A stretch of 64,000 nt of DNA from Bolinopsis microptera (lineage: Eukaryota; Ctenophora; Tentaculata; Lobata; Bolinopsidae): assembly GCF_026151205.1 (NCBI RefSeq), contig NC_087074.1:9705226-9769225 (forward strand). Direction: 5' to 3'. Below are positions 12,201 to 24,753 of this stretch, piece after piece (within the stretch, counting starts at the first letter, position 1; the number at the start of each line of letters is the position of its first letter). The position numbers and the translations under genes were made by a program. Under the pieces are notes generated by a model. The model was not told the origin of the DNA, ran no database searches, and worked only from the letters and a program-made list of their open reading frames with translations.

Positions 12201-15200
12201 AAAATCACCAAGATTTATGGATAAAATTCATTCGAACAGAGTTCAATTGGGTGGTACTGATTTCACTGTGGGTAAAAGAGTAGGTCAATATAGGAAGGTA
12301 ACTTTTAATATTTAACTGTTATAGTTGTGGATATTACAAAAGGGTTGTGGACACCACCACACTATGGAGCAAATGTAGCGTAGTTCTGAGGTACATTCCA
12401 CGAATAAGTGCTGGTGCACATTTCCTACATATTAGTTCTGAGAAGATTAAAGGGTATTTATGACTGTTGGAATGACGAAAAGATGTTAAGAAGTTGGTGG
12501 AAGACAAGCTAAAACATCAAATTTTATAGGGCACCATTTTGCAGCGGAGAGTCTCTCCATTTGTTTGCATGGATATTGAACTCTGCTAAAACTAACACCA
12601 GACGCATGTGGAAAAAAAATTATGCTTTTTTATTTTTGAAAGGCTGACTAATTTAAGACTTGTTTTACGCATGCTGCATAAACGTTTGCATATAATTGAA
12701 GTTGAGAAGAGTTGATACGATAAGCTTTTCACTGATTCCATATACGACCAAATTGAAATACCAACTAAAATAAAATTCAAATGTCGCTTTAACGTTTAAA
12801 CCGATTGATTTTGAAGATGCGTCCTTGAAGTGGGGTATCGGATCAATAATGATGTGTTAGATTCTAACTAAACAAAAATTGGCATCAAGATATTCAGTAA
12901 AGCAGTAAACTTGGTAGAATAGCGCCTCCCACTCCCAGGACGACCCAGCAGAAGCAGCTCCATCTCGACCACCCCGAATCGAGGTTTCCACCGACTTTGG
13001 AACCGTCAACCCTTCCTGGAACAAATCTGCCGCCAACAGGTTCAATGTGCGATGTGCACCGATCAATGTATGTGTCAATCATGTGAACAATAGATCCGGA
13101 TACTGGTGGGGAGGCGAACCTTTTCCAGACACGTGACGACAATTAACTAACTCCAGCATTGACCAATGAAAACCGTGTCAAGACAAAATGGTTCACCACC
13201 CTACCAGTACCCATATCTGTTAACAATTCAAATGAGATCTCAGTGGTTCTATTCAATCAATAAATAAAAATATATGTCGCCATACTGATCAAAAAATCAA
13301 CCATTTCTAATGTGGGCCCTGTGCAAGATTTCCCCAAATTGGGTTCCTCCCATGACTAATGCATTACATCTAAAGAGGATGGGGAGACAACCATCAAGAC
13401 CCCACGATTAGCATGTGTCTGATACTTAATACCCATCAACATATTAAAATGAGCTCTCTCTCTCTCCTAACAGTGACAATGAAGAGGACATTTTCTCCCT
13501 CGATAAATACAACAGACAGGAATCCAGCAGTTCGGAGTCCGACGAGGAGCACACATTCGGGGTGTCGCCCCCAGCTGCCCCTGCCAAGATCCCCAGTGCA
13601 GTATTCCTGGACAGTCAGGATTACGAGTGGGACATAGGGGATAATCCAACAAAGTAAGGCAAATGTTGGATAGTTGCTTAGTAACGGCTTCGTAGTTCGT
13701 ATGGATTGCATAATACTGGACCCCGGTATCTGATTATGATACTATTCGATGTCAGATGATAAATTGGAGTTCACAACCAAATTACCGCTATCTCTCCCAG
13801 ATACCACGATCAGGGAATGGGAGGGTTTGAGCTAGGAGAGAGCAGAGAGAGATTATCTACTGTGACTAAGAAGGCGGTGGCTTCCCTGGAGAGGGTCAGG
13901 GACGATCAGAAACCAGCTCAACCTACTGGAAGCAGTCTAATTGACTTTGCTACTTTTGAGGACAGGTGTGCATTTTGCCTTGATATATTAGAATTAGAGT
14001 ATACACAGCTATAGTCAGTTGGTGGAAATACGGGGTTTTTATATTACAGTGGAGGGATATCTCCTCATACACTGTCCACGACTCTTCCATTTGTATCCAC
14101 TGTTCAGTGTTCAAACAAGATAGTGAAATCTACCGTGAAGAATCAGTAAGATATTGTTGTTAACTAACACCAGTTACTGATTCAAGTTGACCCGTCCTGC
14201 AGATTGGAGACCAGTGATCCTGTAGACCTGTTCGACACACTAACGGTGAAACCTAAATCAACAGCACCACAAGACAGCGACCTGTTATCTCTGGACTTCT
14301 TCGGAGGAGCCCCTGCTCCTGCTGCTACTCCGCAGGTACGTTATCTACTTACTTTTGATACTTTTTATCTAGTACTGAGTAGTGATAGTGATAGTTACAA
14401 CTTGTTTAGGATAGTGATGGACATGTTCTTGCGTGTCCAGGGATTTACAGGACTGTAATTGGGATTTTAAACAAGCTTATCTGTTATCGGTGTTAATGAT
14501 AATAATTAGCAAAATGATGTGTCAACAGCCATTCACTGCAAATAATTCAAGATGCTGTACGTTTATGACTTGGATGTTAGTTTTTGGGTTAAATGGCTTA
14601 GTTACATATGACTGTTTTTCTAGGGTTAGGTGAGGTAACCGTCGGTTTAACGGTCATTGCTTCATTGAACAATTCATCTGATAATTTGAATACCTTGTAA
14701 TGAATTCTGTTCCTCAATTCTGTACGTCAATCTAACATTTTAAAACTCGAGATGAGTTGTCTATCGGGAGTCTACCAGTAAGAACGCGACTACAGGGTAT
14801 AATCTTCCCAATTTTCACTCGATTTTGAGTAGGTTTAAGCTTTTGCTCCAAACACAGACTGTTTATCTAATACCCACGATTGTTTGATTGATCATATCAG
14901 TTCAATAATATCCTTAATATAGCCTTCATTCCAGGTAACAGTCCAGCCAACGATCGAGACACAGAAATACAACATTGACATCAACTCCCTCCTGGCAGAT
15001 CCGAACACCTATAATAATAACACTAGTAAGCGGCACATGGTCAATCATGAATTTTAATTAAAAGTTGCCAAGCACACAACTGTTGACTTTTATCACGTGC
15101 AGTTTATATTCCGCCAGTTAACGACTGATCGACCCCAAGGTACCACTTCATCAATTAGGTGACGTAAATCTCGGTTACAATCTCAAACTTCAAATAGTTA

Positions 15201-16030
15201 TAAATTTAGAAGCAATCAGACCAATGAGGCTACGTTACGCATCGTTTAATTATTATCCAATTCCGAATGAATCCCGGTCCAAGAGGAGCTCATTATGCGA
15301 GGTTTTATTACTATTAGTTTCGAGCAAGAGCCGAGCAAAGTGCCCTTCAGGGCGACTCTATCCATCTCAGAGGGTGGTTGATGACAAACTCACCTACAGT
15401 CTAATAGTAATTTGCTTAATAATAGTAAGACCATCACCAAAATAACTTTTTAATGCAGGCAAAATTAGCAATTATCATTGGCAATTGAGAAAGTACGAAA
15501 CACTGATAATATTTGATCTCAGGTTTAGCAGCAGGAAGTACTCAGAGTCTAAACTCGAATCCTGGACCGAACGCTTGGGTAGGATTCGCGGCTCCAATGG
15601 CGGGCCCCACCGCTAGCACCATGCCCCAAGGAGGTACTGGGATAGGAGGTCCCAACTACCAACCTGCATACAACTTCCCAGTGGCTTTTGGTGCTCCGGC
15701 GGATAACTTGGTTAGCTGACAGAACTTCACTATTTAAACTTATACGTATTATCAGTTTAATCGGGGTTTTATCCTCAACAGTATGCTAGAACGGTTTCCA
15801 TGATGACACTAATTAGTATTATACTTACCCTTTTGGTACGATTTGACAAGATTTAAACATCCCAAAAACAAATTTGTAACTACCCAATATCGCAGTTGAA
15901 GCCAAATGCGCCATCGGGAGGTTCGTCACGGAAGACATCGACCTCAAGTAACCCATTTCATGAACCCAAGACAGCAACCACAAGCAGCTCATTAGATCCT
16001 TTCAGCGATCTTATGAACGATGCTATCTAA
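9240..16030 (+). CDS. Disabled-like endocytic adaptor with PTB domain
   Basis: Disabled proteins bind NPxY tails of cargo receptors through a PTB domain and link them to clathrin and AP-2. Proposed exons are 9240-9415, 10467-10702, 11168-11707, 11897-12297, 12939-13039, 13474-13653, 13801-13965, 14203-14335, 14935-15025, 15523-15710 and 15896-16030. They total 782 codons with every phase matching. The PTB domain is residues 138 to about 275, opening ILYKAKMIG as in Dab1/2. The tail has a clathrin-box-like LLSLD, NPF (756-758, EH-domain ligand) and DPF (771-773, AP-2 ear ligand). The PTB exon and the last six exons are secure. The 12939-13039 exon rests on phase logic and a CAG/GTTCAA donor. 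The first exon is also inferred: ATG 10480 is an alternative start giving 718 residues, and an acceptor lies 13 nt before it. The C-terminal motifs favour an endocytic, Dab2-like role over a Dab1-like signalling role. Confidence 0.85.
11032..11156. repeat. Heptamer array (CCAGTAA)n in the intron before the PTB exon
   Basis: About 18 tandem copies of a 7-bp unit, with TTACC variants at both ends, stop about 10 bp before the splice acceptor at 11167. The array therefore occupies the usual branch-point region of this intron. Confidence 0.95.
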
Positions 16031-16868
16031 ACAGAACCAAATGTAAACTAACTAACCATGTTCAATGTGTTGTACGATGTGGTGTAAATATAACACGAGC
16101 TAAACAGTAAACAAGCGCAAGAGGGGGAGATCTGGGTCGATAGCCCAGCTATCAACTATGTGTTTGTGTGTGAAAGAGCGGTTAAGCCATAAAATCAAGA
16201 TTTATAATTAAGTAATATATGGAAAGAGTATTGTAATGGGATTATTATGTAGGAACTCACATTCAGCAGAGAGATCTTTTTATAGCGATCGTGTCATCCT
16301 TCAGGCTCCATGCTAAATTCCTAATCGATCGTAATTGACCATTAAAGTTACAAATATGTATAACGATCGATGAAATTCCCAAGTTTCCTAATCGTTATCG
16401 ACGCCAATTAGAGGTTCAAATTAATCAGTATAAATGGTGTGGAGCGAGTGATATTAATGTAAACGTGTAATTATGATTGATGTGTGTTTCAGATAAAAGC
16501 TTGTTTACAGTGTTAATTTATATATGAAATATTTTCATTATTTTGGTTTTTTATGTAAGATGGTAAGTATTGACTTGGTTAAATTGTACATGTTTATTGA
16601 TTTGTTTATATCTCACTCAGTAAAAAGAACCATTTCACTCAGAAATTTATTCAACAAACTAAGGTTATTCAACACTAAAAAACGTTCGACTACTTAAGCA
16701 AATCTAATAATTTAATGGACTCTATGAAACAAAAAATGAAATCATAAATGAAATAATGAGATATATGAACATAAAACAACACTTTTCATAAGAAATGGAT
16801 CAAACACAGTTCCAAGAGTTCACTCTAACAAGTATGGTTTGAAGTGTGGTTCACTATAAAACCCCACT
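16031..16868. other. Convergent 3' flanks of the Disabled-like and aldolase genes
   Basis: Both 3' UTRs must lie here. AATAAA on the minus strand at 16646-16651 and 16593-16598 are candidate aldolase poly(A) signals, 220-275 nt past its stop. I see no canonical AATAAA for the adaptor. No ORF is supported. Confidence 0.5.
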
Positions 16869-19800
16869 CTAATAAGTGTGGTTTGCAACAAACAAACTCT
16901 CGCTCCCACTAGCACCGTGAACATCCCCACAGTACTGTCCCAGGCAGGCCATGTGGTTGGCGTAGGCCCGTTTCTGGAGCTCTTTCTGTGCTGCTCCAAC
17001 GTTTTCCTGCTTTCCTTGCCAAGCTTTGAGGACACTGGCTTGCAGAGCTCTTCCGTAGGAGAAAGCTAGCTTCCAGGGTTTGCGACCTGAGGGTGGGTAC
17101 ATTTTAGATTAAGATGGTCATGCTTCGTAATTACGTTATGAATTGTAGCTTTGATAACACATATGAACATCATTGTAGCCATTTCACTAAAGACCCTGAA
17201 CATCAAAATGTGCTATTTCTTCGTAATGAGCATAGCGTCTACAGCATGCATACCTTCAATCGTCCCGCTTGGATGCAACGAATTTTCGTGGTATACTGTC
17301 GAAAAAATGGCTAGAACATGTGTTTCCAAACGAAAAAATCCCAATTATTATATGACACTCAATATGAGACAACAAGGAATTTGCCCTTTATAATTGAACT
17401 GTAAAATACAGAGTTAAGATAACATACCAGGATCCTGGTATTGGTTGATTGCGTTGAGGTTGAGGGTGGCGTTCTCCTCACTCTGACCACCAGACAGGAA
17501 TGTAATTCCAACAACAGCTGCGGGAACTGTCCTCTGTAGGGCTGAGGGAAAGTGCTATATTTAGATCAGGAATAATTTATTTCCCCTATTAATTAAGTCA
17601 AATAAAGCGCCCTTTTCATGCCATAAATTTTATAATTTCTACGGCCTAACAAATATAAAATTACGTGCGCGCTGTATAAAACTACCAGGCGCGCGTTGCT
17701 ACAAAATGTTTTAGTAGACCTCGTGCAGATAGAATATGCAAGAATAACAACGTGGCTCTAGAAGAAATGGGAGAACGAGATGACGTTAGCAAACCATCCC
17801 GCACCATAATGACACTTGACATAACATTATTCTTGTCCTAATTTCCGTGGTATATTCCAGAACAATACTAATATCGCCAACCCATCGACACAAAAGCCAC
17901 TGCTTCTTACTTTAATAAAATCATATTGCAGTCACACTGCGTGTCCCATGAAATTATCTTGTACGATCTTTGATTGAGAGATCGTACGTGAATCTTAAGT
18001 CAAAGATACTGATCGGTGTGATATTCAACATTTCCCAACGACGCTAAGAAATGTGAAATATCCCGCCACAATTTGACACCTCTGTGCTCTGTCTACCGCA
18101 AAACAACCGGAGTGATTTGTTTACCCAAGGGTGTCCTAACTATCTAGTATCTAGTACGTAAATACGGGTCTTTCTGGATGTTCCCTACAACATTAGTCCT
18201 ACCAAAGTTAGTTATGGTTGCCACGTATTCCGTGCAGATCACATTTAGCAGCAGGTAACCGAATAAAGATTTCCCGGGTGAGTGCCGTAGTAATTTGTAC
18301 CTTGAAGCCTCAGTCGGCGCTAGACCCAGAAATTAGAATACAAGACAACAGAAGAGCAAGGATTGAAGATATTATGAAATTTGTGACGTAATAAACCCGC
18401 AGGTAATGAATAGTGAGTTAGTCTTTATAATAACGTACGTGGGGTAGCACAAATAACATTGTGTTTATTTTGTGAAACTATGCGTACTCCTAGTATTATT
18501 AATACCCACTGCAAACTTACAGCACCAGATGTTGTCAGGATATTAAACATACTATGTACATGTGATGAGTAACGTTACAAATTAGTGGTGGGCAAGCCTG
18601 GTTCTGACAGTAACATACTGCTCAAGTTCAACATGGCCATTACAATTAGTTCTTGGTAGAGCATTCATAACCACTGATGTGGAATTATTTCTACTTTTCT
18701 GAAAGGCGGTAGAATATTCAAAACTGTGCTGCTGTGCCGATTTAGAATTTTCAACTTGTGTACTATATGAGGGTCAGAATAAAAGATCTTAGTAATAAAT
18801 ACCACAGGCCACAGCTGTCACTAAGCAACACTGTAACATCGTCCAGATCATTCGATTGATAAGAATAACATGCAGCAGAGTGATATAATATTAGGAGTCC
18901 TAAAACTTTATTCATTTCTACGAAAATAGGACCATCAAAAATTATCTAAAATTATCTAGAAGGTTCAAGTAGAGCATAATATCATATTATATTTGTTCCA
19001 GAACTTCCAAGAAGTTCTTACGCGATCTTATCATGCTTATAATCATAATATTAAGGTATTATTAACTTAACTAAGTCGGCTTATCAACATTTTATTATGA
19101 TTATGATGATCAATTTCTTGAACGTTCTGGAACATACCACCGACCTATAATAGCTATGTAAGACACTCAAAATCCATTTTTGCAGTATAAATACACGGTT
19201 TCATTTCATATTCTTATGAACATAATTCTAGAAGGTTGCAGAACAAACATCACTGAGCTGCGGTTCCTAATAGCATTGTAATGCCATTATTATGAGACGA
19301 GTAAGATGAGAGTCGCGTATAATCGTGGAACATAATACATATTATAATGCCCAACCAAACGGTAGTCTCGGTAATGTGTGATTTGTACTCTATAAATTCA
19401 ATATAAATGAGTTCTAGGTGGTTTTGGAACTTAGCTATTCCTCGCGTTAAGTGATTTCCAGAAGGTTGTAGAACATTCCTAACATACTGGACCCAAATGA
19501 GGCGTGATCAGAACTAAATCTGGGGGAATTTGTGAAGTGTAAAGAACCTGCTCCATTCCATTAATTATAAACACAATTCTAGAAGGTTTTAAAAGATACT
19601 AAACTGATGTTCCCTACGAAGATTACACTGTAATGTTCATTAATAATTCACACATAATTATGTAAAATGTTAAACTCATAGCTAAACGGTACTGACGGTC
19701 GTGATTTATCCTTTAAAGAAACTCTGTACAGCGTTTACACAAAATCTAGCCACTAGGAAGACACATTACATATACTACCTAATATATTGTGATGTGTAAT

Positions 19801-22425
19801 ACCTAATATCTATAAACTTTGGAGACTATCGATCTTGGATTCTTGATTTAAGTGCATTCTAGAAGTAGAACTAGCAGAGAGAGCGAGAAATGTTACAAAA
19901 TATACGGCGCTTGAAGAAACTGGTTTAATCTTTTAATGACCTTTCAAGTTAAGATGAAGGAGATTATTTGCATTAGTCAGTTTTTATAGTATATTTGGCG
20001 AGTCAAATCAAACTCTTTTCTTCCAGATAAGAAAAGGAAAAGAAATCCAAGCTACTTTTACCGCATCATATTGCGGGTAATCGACTACCACCAATAGGAT
20101 ACGTGTCACCAGTAACAACTGACTCATCAGATTGTGACGGATAGACAATTTAAATTTGGTCCCCCATTATCAAATTTTGTATTATAACTGGGTTGATTTC
20201 TGATTGATAACGCTGCTTATCTTTTAAAAGCAACACAATTTTCTGGGTTACATGGCCGATAAGAAGTTTTTTAAGCACATTTATAGATTTATCTATACTT
20301 TAACAGTTTTGATACATTACATGGCTGATGGCACATTTTAGGATTGAATTAACATTGTTATTAAAATGCTCATTGTGGCCATTATCGAAATAAGATATCA
20401 ACCTTTAAAAATATAATATATGATAGAGTCAAATTCTGGTAGGATATTTTTATTTCTCGCATAACATTTGATGGCTTGATGCCTTCGCTAATACCGTTAT
20501 CCCAAAATTGAAGCGAAGTACGAGGAAGGCTTTGATGTGGTTAGCGAGATATTTCCAATTCATGTAATATTCATCGACACTTTGCCCGATTAGTTGATTC
20601 CACCAGGAGATGGGATCAAGCTACAATAAAGATAAGGATCCTAAAGTTCTAATCCCAATTACTAACAAAAGATTTCACTGGCTGCTAAAATATTTGCTGC
20701 CTTATCAAGCGGTGGCGTGAGAGGGAACTGTAAGTGCCGGTCTCTACTCACGCCACAATCAGCAAGAAAGAAAGGTGAACATCAAAAACCACAAAGCGGG
20801 AAAACTTGAATACTCACTTAAAAGTTTCAATTCTCTCTACATTACTATGTAACGATTATCTTCACGCTCTCAAGTCTCATAATGTATTAAGAAAAACAAA
20901 GATTCCAAGCCCCATTTGGTTGTTCCAAAAACAATATAATACTCACTGATAACAGTGGCCTCAGCAACTTGCTCAGGAGTAGCCTGTTCAGGGCACTGCA
21001 TACCAGCTGTAACCATGTTGGGTTTTCAGCAGAGACCCCTCCAGGTAGAGGTGATGGTCACTGCACGCCTGGGGATTGTTAGTTAATTGGGTAATTAAAT
21101 ACCGGGTAATTGGCTTATTGGGCAGTTACAGGCCAGGTAAACTGTACCGATTAAGTGAAAAATTTTTTGTTTGAGAGAAAGAAAGAGACATTAGACATAA
21201 AATTGAAATACTATCAATGTATAATGGACGTGTGCCATGGAAAGAGTTTTATTGACGCTCAGGCCTGAGCAGGGTTAAAAGTAAACAAGTAATGAGCGAG
21301 TCGTGTACTTTGTAGGTAGCAGCAAGTACTTTCTCGGTGACTTCCTGGCAACGAGCCAGAGTGTGTGTACCGTCACAGAGCACCTCCGGTTCCACAATTG
21401 GGACCAAACCCTCTTGTTGACAGATAGTTGCGTATCTGGCCAGAGTAACAGCGTTCTCTTGGATTGCTAGCTCTGTTAGATGTGTCATGATTAGTTTGTT
21501 ATACTTTCTGCTTCACAGGCTGTAAAGGTATTTTAGTTAAATAATTTCTTGAGTTTACAATTCAGGCTACATTTTTCAGCTCAGATCAAAATAGCAACAA
21601 TATAATGGTATTAATTAAACACAAACCAGAGGGAATGTTATCTCCGATCTTGATAACAGCTCTCCACTTAGCAAACTGAGCACCAGCTTGTTTGTACTTC
21701 TTACATCGTTCCGCCAGTCCGTCAAGTCCTTGAGTAACACCCTCCCCACCATTGGTTCCGGGCAACATTACAATACCCTTATCTACCTTGATACCTGGGC
21801 AAATGGATTGTTAAGTTTTTTACTTTTTAATTACATTGAAAGTACAGTATCATTAATTCTATGAAGTATAGATGAAAGAGTTTCTGTTCAATTTTAATCA
21901 GACCACCAGCCCACAAGTTGACCTTGTTCAATCTTTAATATCTATAAGACTGGCATCACGAGACATGACTTCAGCTTACCAGGGATGATGCCTTGATCTC
22001 GGAGTAGTTTCACCATTGAGACACCACTGGACGAATTCTGGAACAAAGTTTCTTCAAAGAGAATACATCCTCCCAGACTCGAGCCAGCGTTTGCCTCCTT
22101 TGGTAGAGTGAAGAGTAGTTCTCTGTAAGCTCTTCTGTTGTCCTGCGGAGTTCACAGTCAGTATATTTAATAAAATAGGGTAAATCAATTTGTGATTTCG
22201 TCACAGAACAATAATGATATCAACCCCATACATAAATTCAAGACAACTTTGGTATTCTAACAACATTACCTCAGTGTTCTCTACACCAATTCCACCCAAA
22301 CGTTTTCCAATAGTTCCAGTGCTCTCATCAGCTGCTAGAATTCCTTTTCCATTCTCGACAATGGACCGTGCGATTTGTCGCAGTTCCTTCTTCTGGGCAG
22401 GAGAGAGAGCTTGTGGCTGAGACAT
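16869..22425 (-). CDS. Class I fructose-bisphosphate aldolase
   Basis: Cleaves fructose 1,6-bisphosphate to dihydroxyacetone phosphate and glyceraldehyde 3-phosphate in cytosolic glycolysis, through a Schiff-base lysine. Minus-strand exons: 22270-22425, 21980-22142, 21627-21794, 21309-21472, 20947-21068, 17428-17541 and 16869-17086. Signatures are [19 protein letters not shown] near the N-terminus, [27 protein letters not shown], the Schiff-base Lys in [24 protein letters not shown], and the C-terminal Tyr that completes the active site. The exons sum to 1105 nt, exactly one too many: AAAA at 21023-21026 should be AAA before the Pro-Asn-Met codons. With that base ignored the product is 367 residues, normal for animals. 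As written, the frame stops inside that exon. All other exons are clean, which argues for a sequence error or recent mutation rather than an old pseudogene. An AG lies one base before the ATG. Confidence 0.93.
17542..20946. other. 3.4-kb intron of the aldolase gene
   Basis: AT-rich and without a supported ORF. The central part (18940-19880) carries a recurring TTCTAGAAGGTT-type word, listed separately. The other aldolase introns are 130-350 bp, so this one has expanded. Confidence 0.6.
18940..19875. repeat. Cluster of TTCTAGAAGGTT-type words resembling heat-shock elements
   Basis: Variants of TTCTAGAAGGTTNNAGAAC occur near 18950, 19000, 19117, 19222, 19448, 19573 and 19857. Some are in a form such as TTCCAGAACTTCCAAGAAG, close to alternating GAA/TTC heat-shock-factor sites but with one irregular gap. 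They may be remnants of a diverged tandem repeat instead. Confidence 0.4.
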
Positions 22426-22828
22426 CCTGGATGCACAATGATCACACTTACAAGGGAATATCATGCGGTAATATTTTGTGACATTATTGTAAAGTTTTAA
22501 TAAGACAACCATTTATATTTATTATTATCTATAGTTTATGCAATCAAACAATCAAATTAATAAAACACGAAATTAAATTGGGTACACTACCATTTAAACA
22601 ATGAATAGAAACGAATATTTAACGAATATTTATACATCAAGACCAAATAATGAGGCACTAGGGTGCATAACCTGGGCAGTTATCTAGCTACAGTTACACA
22701 TGCCAATTATATAAAATCTTAAATCAAAACAGTGAAAAATGTTATCTTGAACAACAAATGAAAGATTAGATGTAAAAATGTCGTCATACTTAATAAAGAT
22801 CGAAATTAATCAATTCAATTATTCTATA
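22426..22828. other. 5' flank of aldolase, no feature recognised
   Basis: AT-rich DNA between the aldolase start and the first TIR transposon. Any 5' UTR exon or outron and the promoter should lie here or further right; no TATA box is convincing. Confidence 0.4.
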
Positions 22829-23635
22829 CCTTACTCGGGATTATTATGACCGGGATAAAGTGGCGGGTTTAGTGTAATTTCGCCATATTTTTCCCGAACC
22901 ACATTTTCACCGGTCGTTAATAAACCCGCCGTCTCAGCTTTTAGGGTTCCCGAGGGGTATGGGTGCTCATATTTTAATCGTTGTCTAATATTCACTAAAG
23001 AAGACTATTGGGACACTTGTTGTAGGTTTTTCGACTTCATTTGGCTAAAATTGCAAAAAATTCACCTTTTTGCCCAATTCTTGTCATATAATATCCTTAT
23101 TGTCTAAGTTGATTTAAATATGCCAATTTTTAATTTCTTAGGTATTGACTATCTCTACATAATGAAATAGGACTCCAAGTAAAAGTAACAGTTAAATTAA
23201 AACTTGAATTAATTAAAACTGTCAATAACATGAATCAGTTTCATCAGTCATCAGTGAACGATGCATTCTTTCGAAGATTTTCTACAAATTGAGTCATAAT
23301 GGTTATTTGATACACGTAAACATTTAATGCTAATTCAAAACAACGAATTTGCTAGAGTGCTAGACTACCAACACGTTATTTCTGTCTACTTTCTGTCTAC
23401 TTTCAACAATTATTGATAATTCGACTTGTTTCACGCGAAAATTTCTAAACTTGCTTATCTCTAATAAGGAAATTTACATCTGAGACAAAATTTTTGAATC
23501 TAAAATTGAAAGGTTGGACACCGGTAAAATGGCGACCGGGAAAATGTGGTGGGTTTTGAGCAATTTCGCCATATTTTTCCCGAACCATATTTTAACCGGT
23601 CGTCAATAAACCCGTCGTAATAATCCCGAGTAAGG
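22829..23635. mobile_element. Non-autonomous TIR DNA transposon (TA target site)
   Basis: Ends are inverted: CCTTACTCGGGATTATTA at the left and its complement at the right, about 22 bp long, flanked by TA on both sides. Two subterminal blocks of about 90 bp (near 22850-22935 and 23525-23615) are direct repeats containing TTTCGCCATATTTTTCCCGA. No transposase ORF is present, so this is a MITE-like element, probably of the Tc1/mariner-pogo group because of the TA duplication. Confidence 0.85.
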
Positions 23636-23866
23636 TAAATATCAATAAATTAATATATTGTTAAACAATTATACAGTAAAACCCCAATTTATCGTACACC
23701 TTCCCCTTCCTCAGAACATTTTTAGAACATATCTAAATTTTAGTTTTATAAACGGGATCATGATGTTAAGAAAGTTTGTCAGGCTTCGCCTATCTACACA
23801 GTACCCAGGTAACTTTACTGCTTGTCAACCATAACCCTTGAACTTATACTGTGCAAGGAGAAACTA

Positions 23867-24637
23867 CCTCAATTCCCAAAAATTTGGGCGACAAAAAATT
23901 TGAGCGGGCCTCTCGCCCAAATTTTTTGCAGACCAAATTAATTGCATAAATCTTTTCCGTCTGCTAAATTTTTTGCTAACCAAACTTTTGGCATTTGGCC
24001 TGTGGCCCTGAAATTTATAGAAAGATGGCTTTTACTTCATATCCAAGTGAAATAATATTTGAAATTTTAGTTTTCTAATCTGTCATTCATGGCTTGACCA
24101 AGTAAAAAGGCTTATATTTTAAATGAATAGAAATAACTGGAATAGCTAACAGCTACTAATAAAACAAATGGCTAGAGGTACGGATAACTAAAGATTGAAA
24201 CAAGATCTGCAAATGGATTATCATCCACCGTAAAGTCTGATCTACAAGCATCAGTTATACCCGACTTCTCAAAGCCTTTCCTTATGTCATCTGGCCTCCC
24301 TTTTAAATATACAAAAAGTTCGTTGATCCAACGAGCGTGTACTTCACGGATCACTGTCAAGCGGGTATCAATTTTCACATTGTCTGATGAAACTCCTCCA
24401 TTGAGCTGACACACCTACATGCTTAAAATTGAAAGCAAAATGACTGGAATAATAAGGAACAATAATGAACTAAGGCAAATATCTAACTGAAATTTTTAGT
24501 GGAAAATCGTTCATTTTTCGAAGAATTTGTGCCCAAATTTTCGGTCGCCCAAATGAGTTCAAATTTTCTGCCCAAATTTTTCGGGCTCAAATAAATTGTG
24601 CTCAATATAATGGCACACAAATTTTTGGGAACTAAGG
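23867..24637. mobile_element. Inner nested TIR element, 771 bp, TA target site
   Basis: Ends CCTCAATTCCCAAAAATTTG and CCTTAGTTCCCAAAAATTTG (right end read inward) are inverted and flanked by TA. Subterminal CCCAAATTTTT words repeat in both orientations. It carries a transposase remnant at 24172-24414 and is an internally deleted copy inserted in the outer element. Confidence 0.87.
24172..24414 (-). pseudogene. Transposase C-terminal fragment (DDE-1/pogo-Tigger type)
   Basis: An 80-codon open stretch with LTVIREVHARWINELF, then RPDDIRKGFEKSGITDA and a stop. The W..E...Y..-K.FEKSGIT.A pattern is characteristic of the end of pogo/Tigger-like DDE transposases, where a similar F-K-K-C-G-I-S/T-N-A segment closes the protein. 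The catalytic DDE core is absent. It lies inside the 771-bp inner element and is non-functional. Confidence 0.7.
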
Positions 24638-24753
24638 TATGTGATCCGACCGGGACTTCGATTTACCAAACACCCTAATTTACCATTTTCCTATCTCCCA
24701 AACTGTACGGTAAATTGGGCTTTCACTGTACTTCCTAAAAGTAAAAAAGTATC

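Larger units (their letters stand above)
23674..24728. mobile_element. Outer pogo-like TIR element (TA target site), split by a nested element
   Basis: Left end CAGTAAAACCCCAATTTATC and right end, read inward, CAGTGAAAGCCCAATTTACC are inverted and flanked by TA. CAGT-AACCCC-type ends are typical of pogo/Tigger elements. Most of the inside is a second element (23867-24637), so the host copy is only about 280 bp. It ends 25 bp after the PGK stop codon. Confidence 0.82.

Noticed and set aside
12857-13142. Minus-strand ORFs of 73 and 82 codons
   Set aside because: They overlap the phase-consistent plus-strand exon 12939-13039 and resemble no family.
13436-13711. Minus ORFs of 91 and 61 codons
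   Set aside because: Shadows of adaptor exon 13474-13653.
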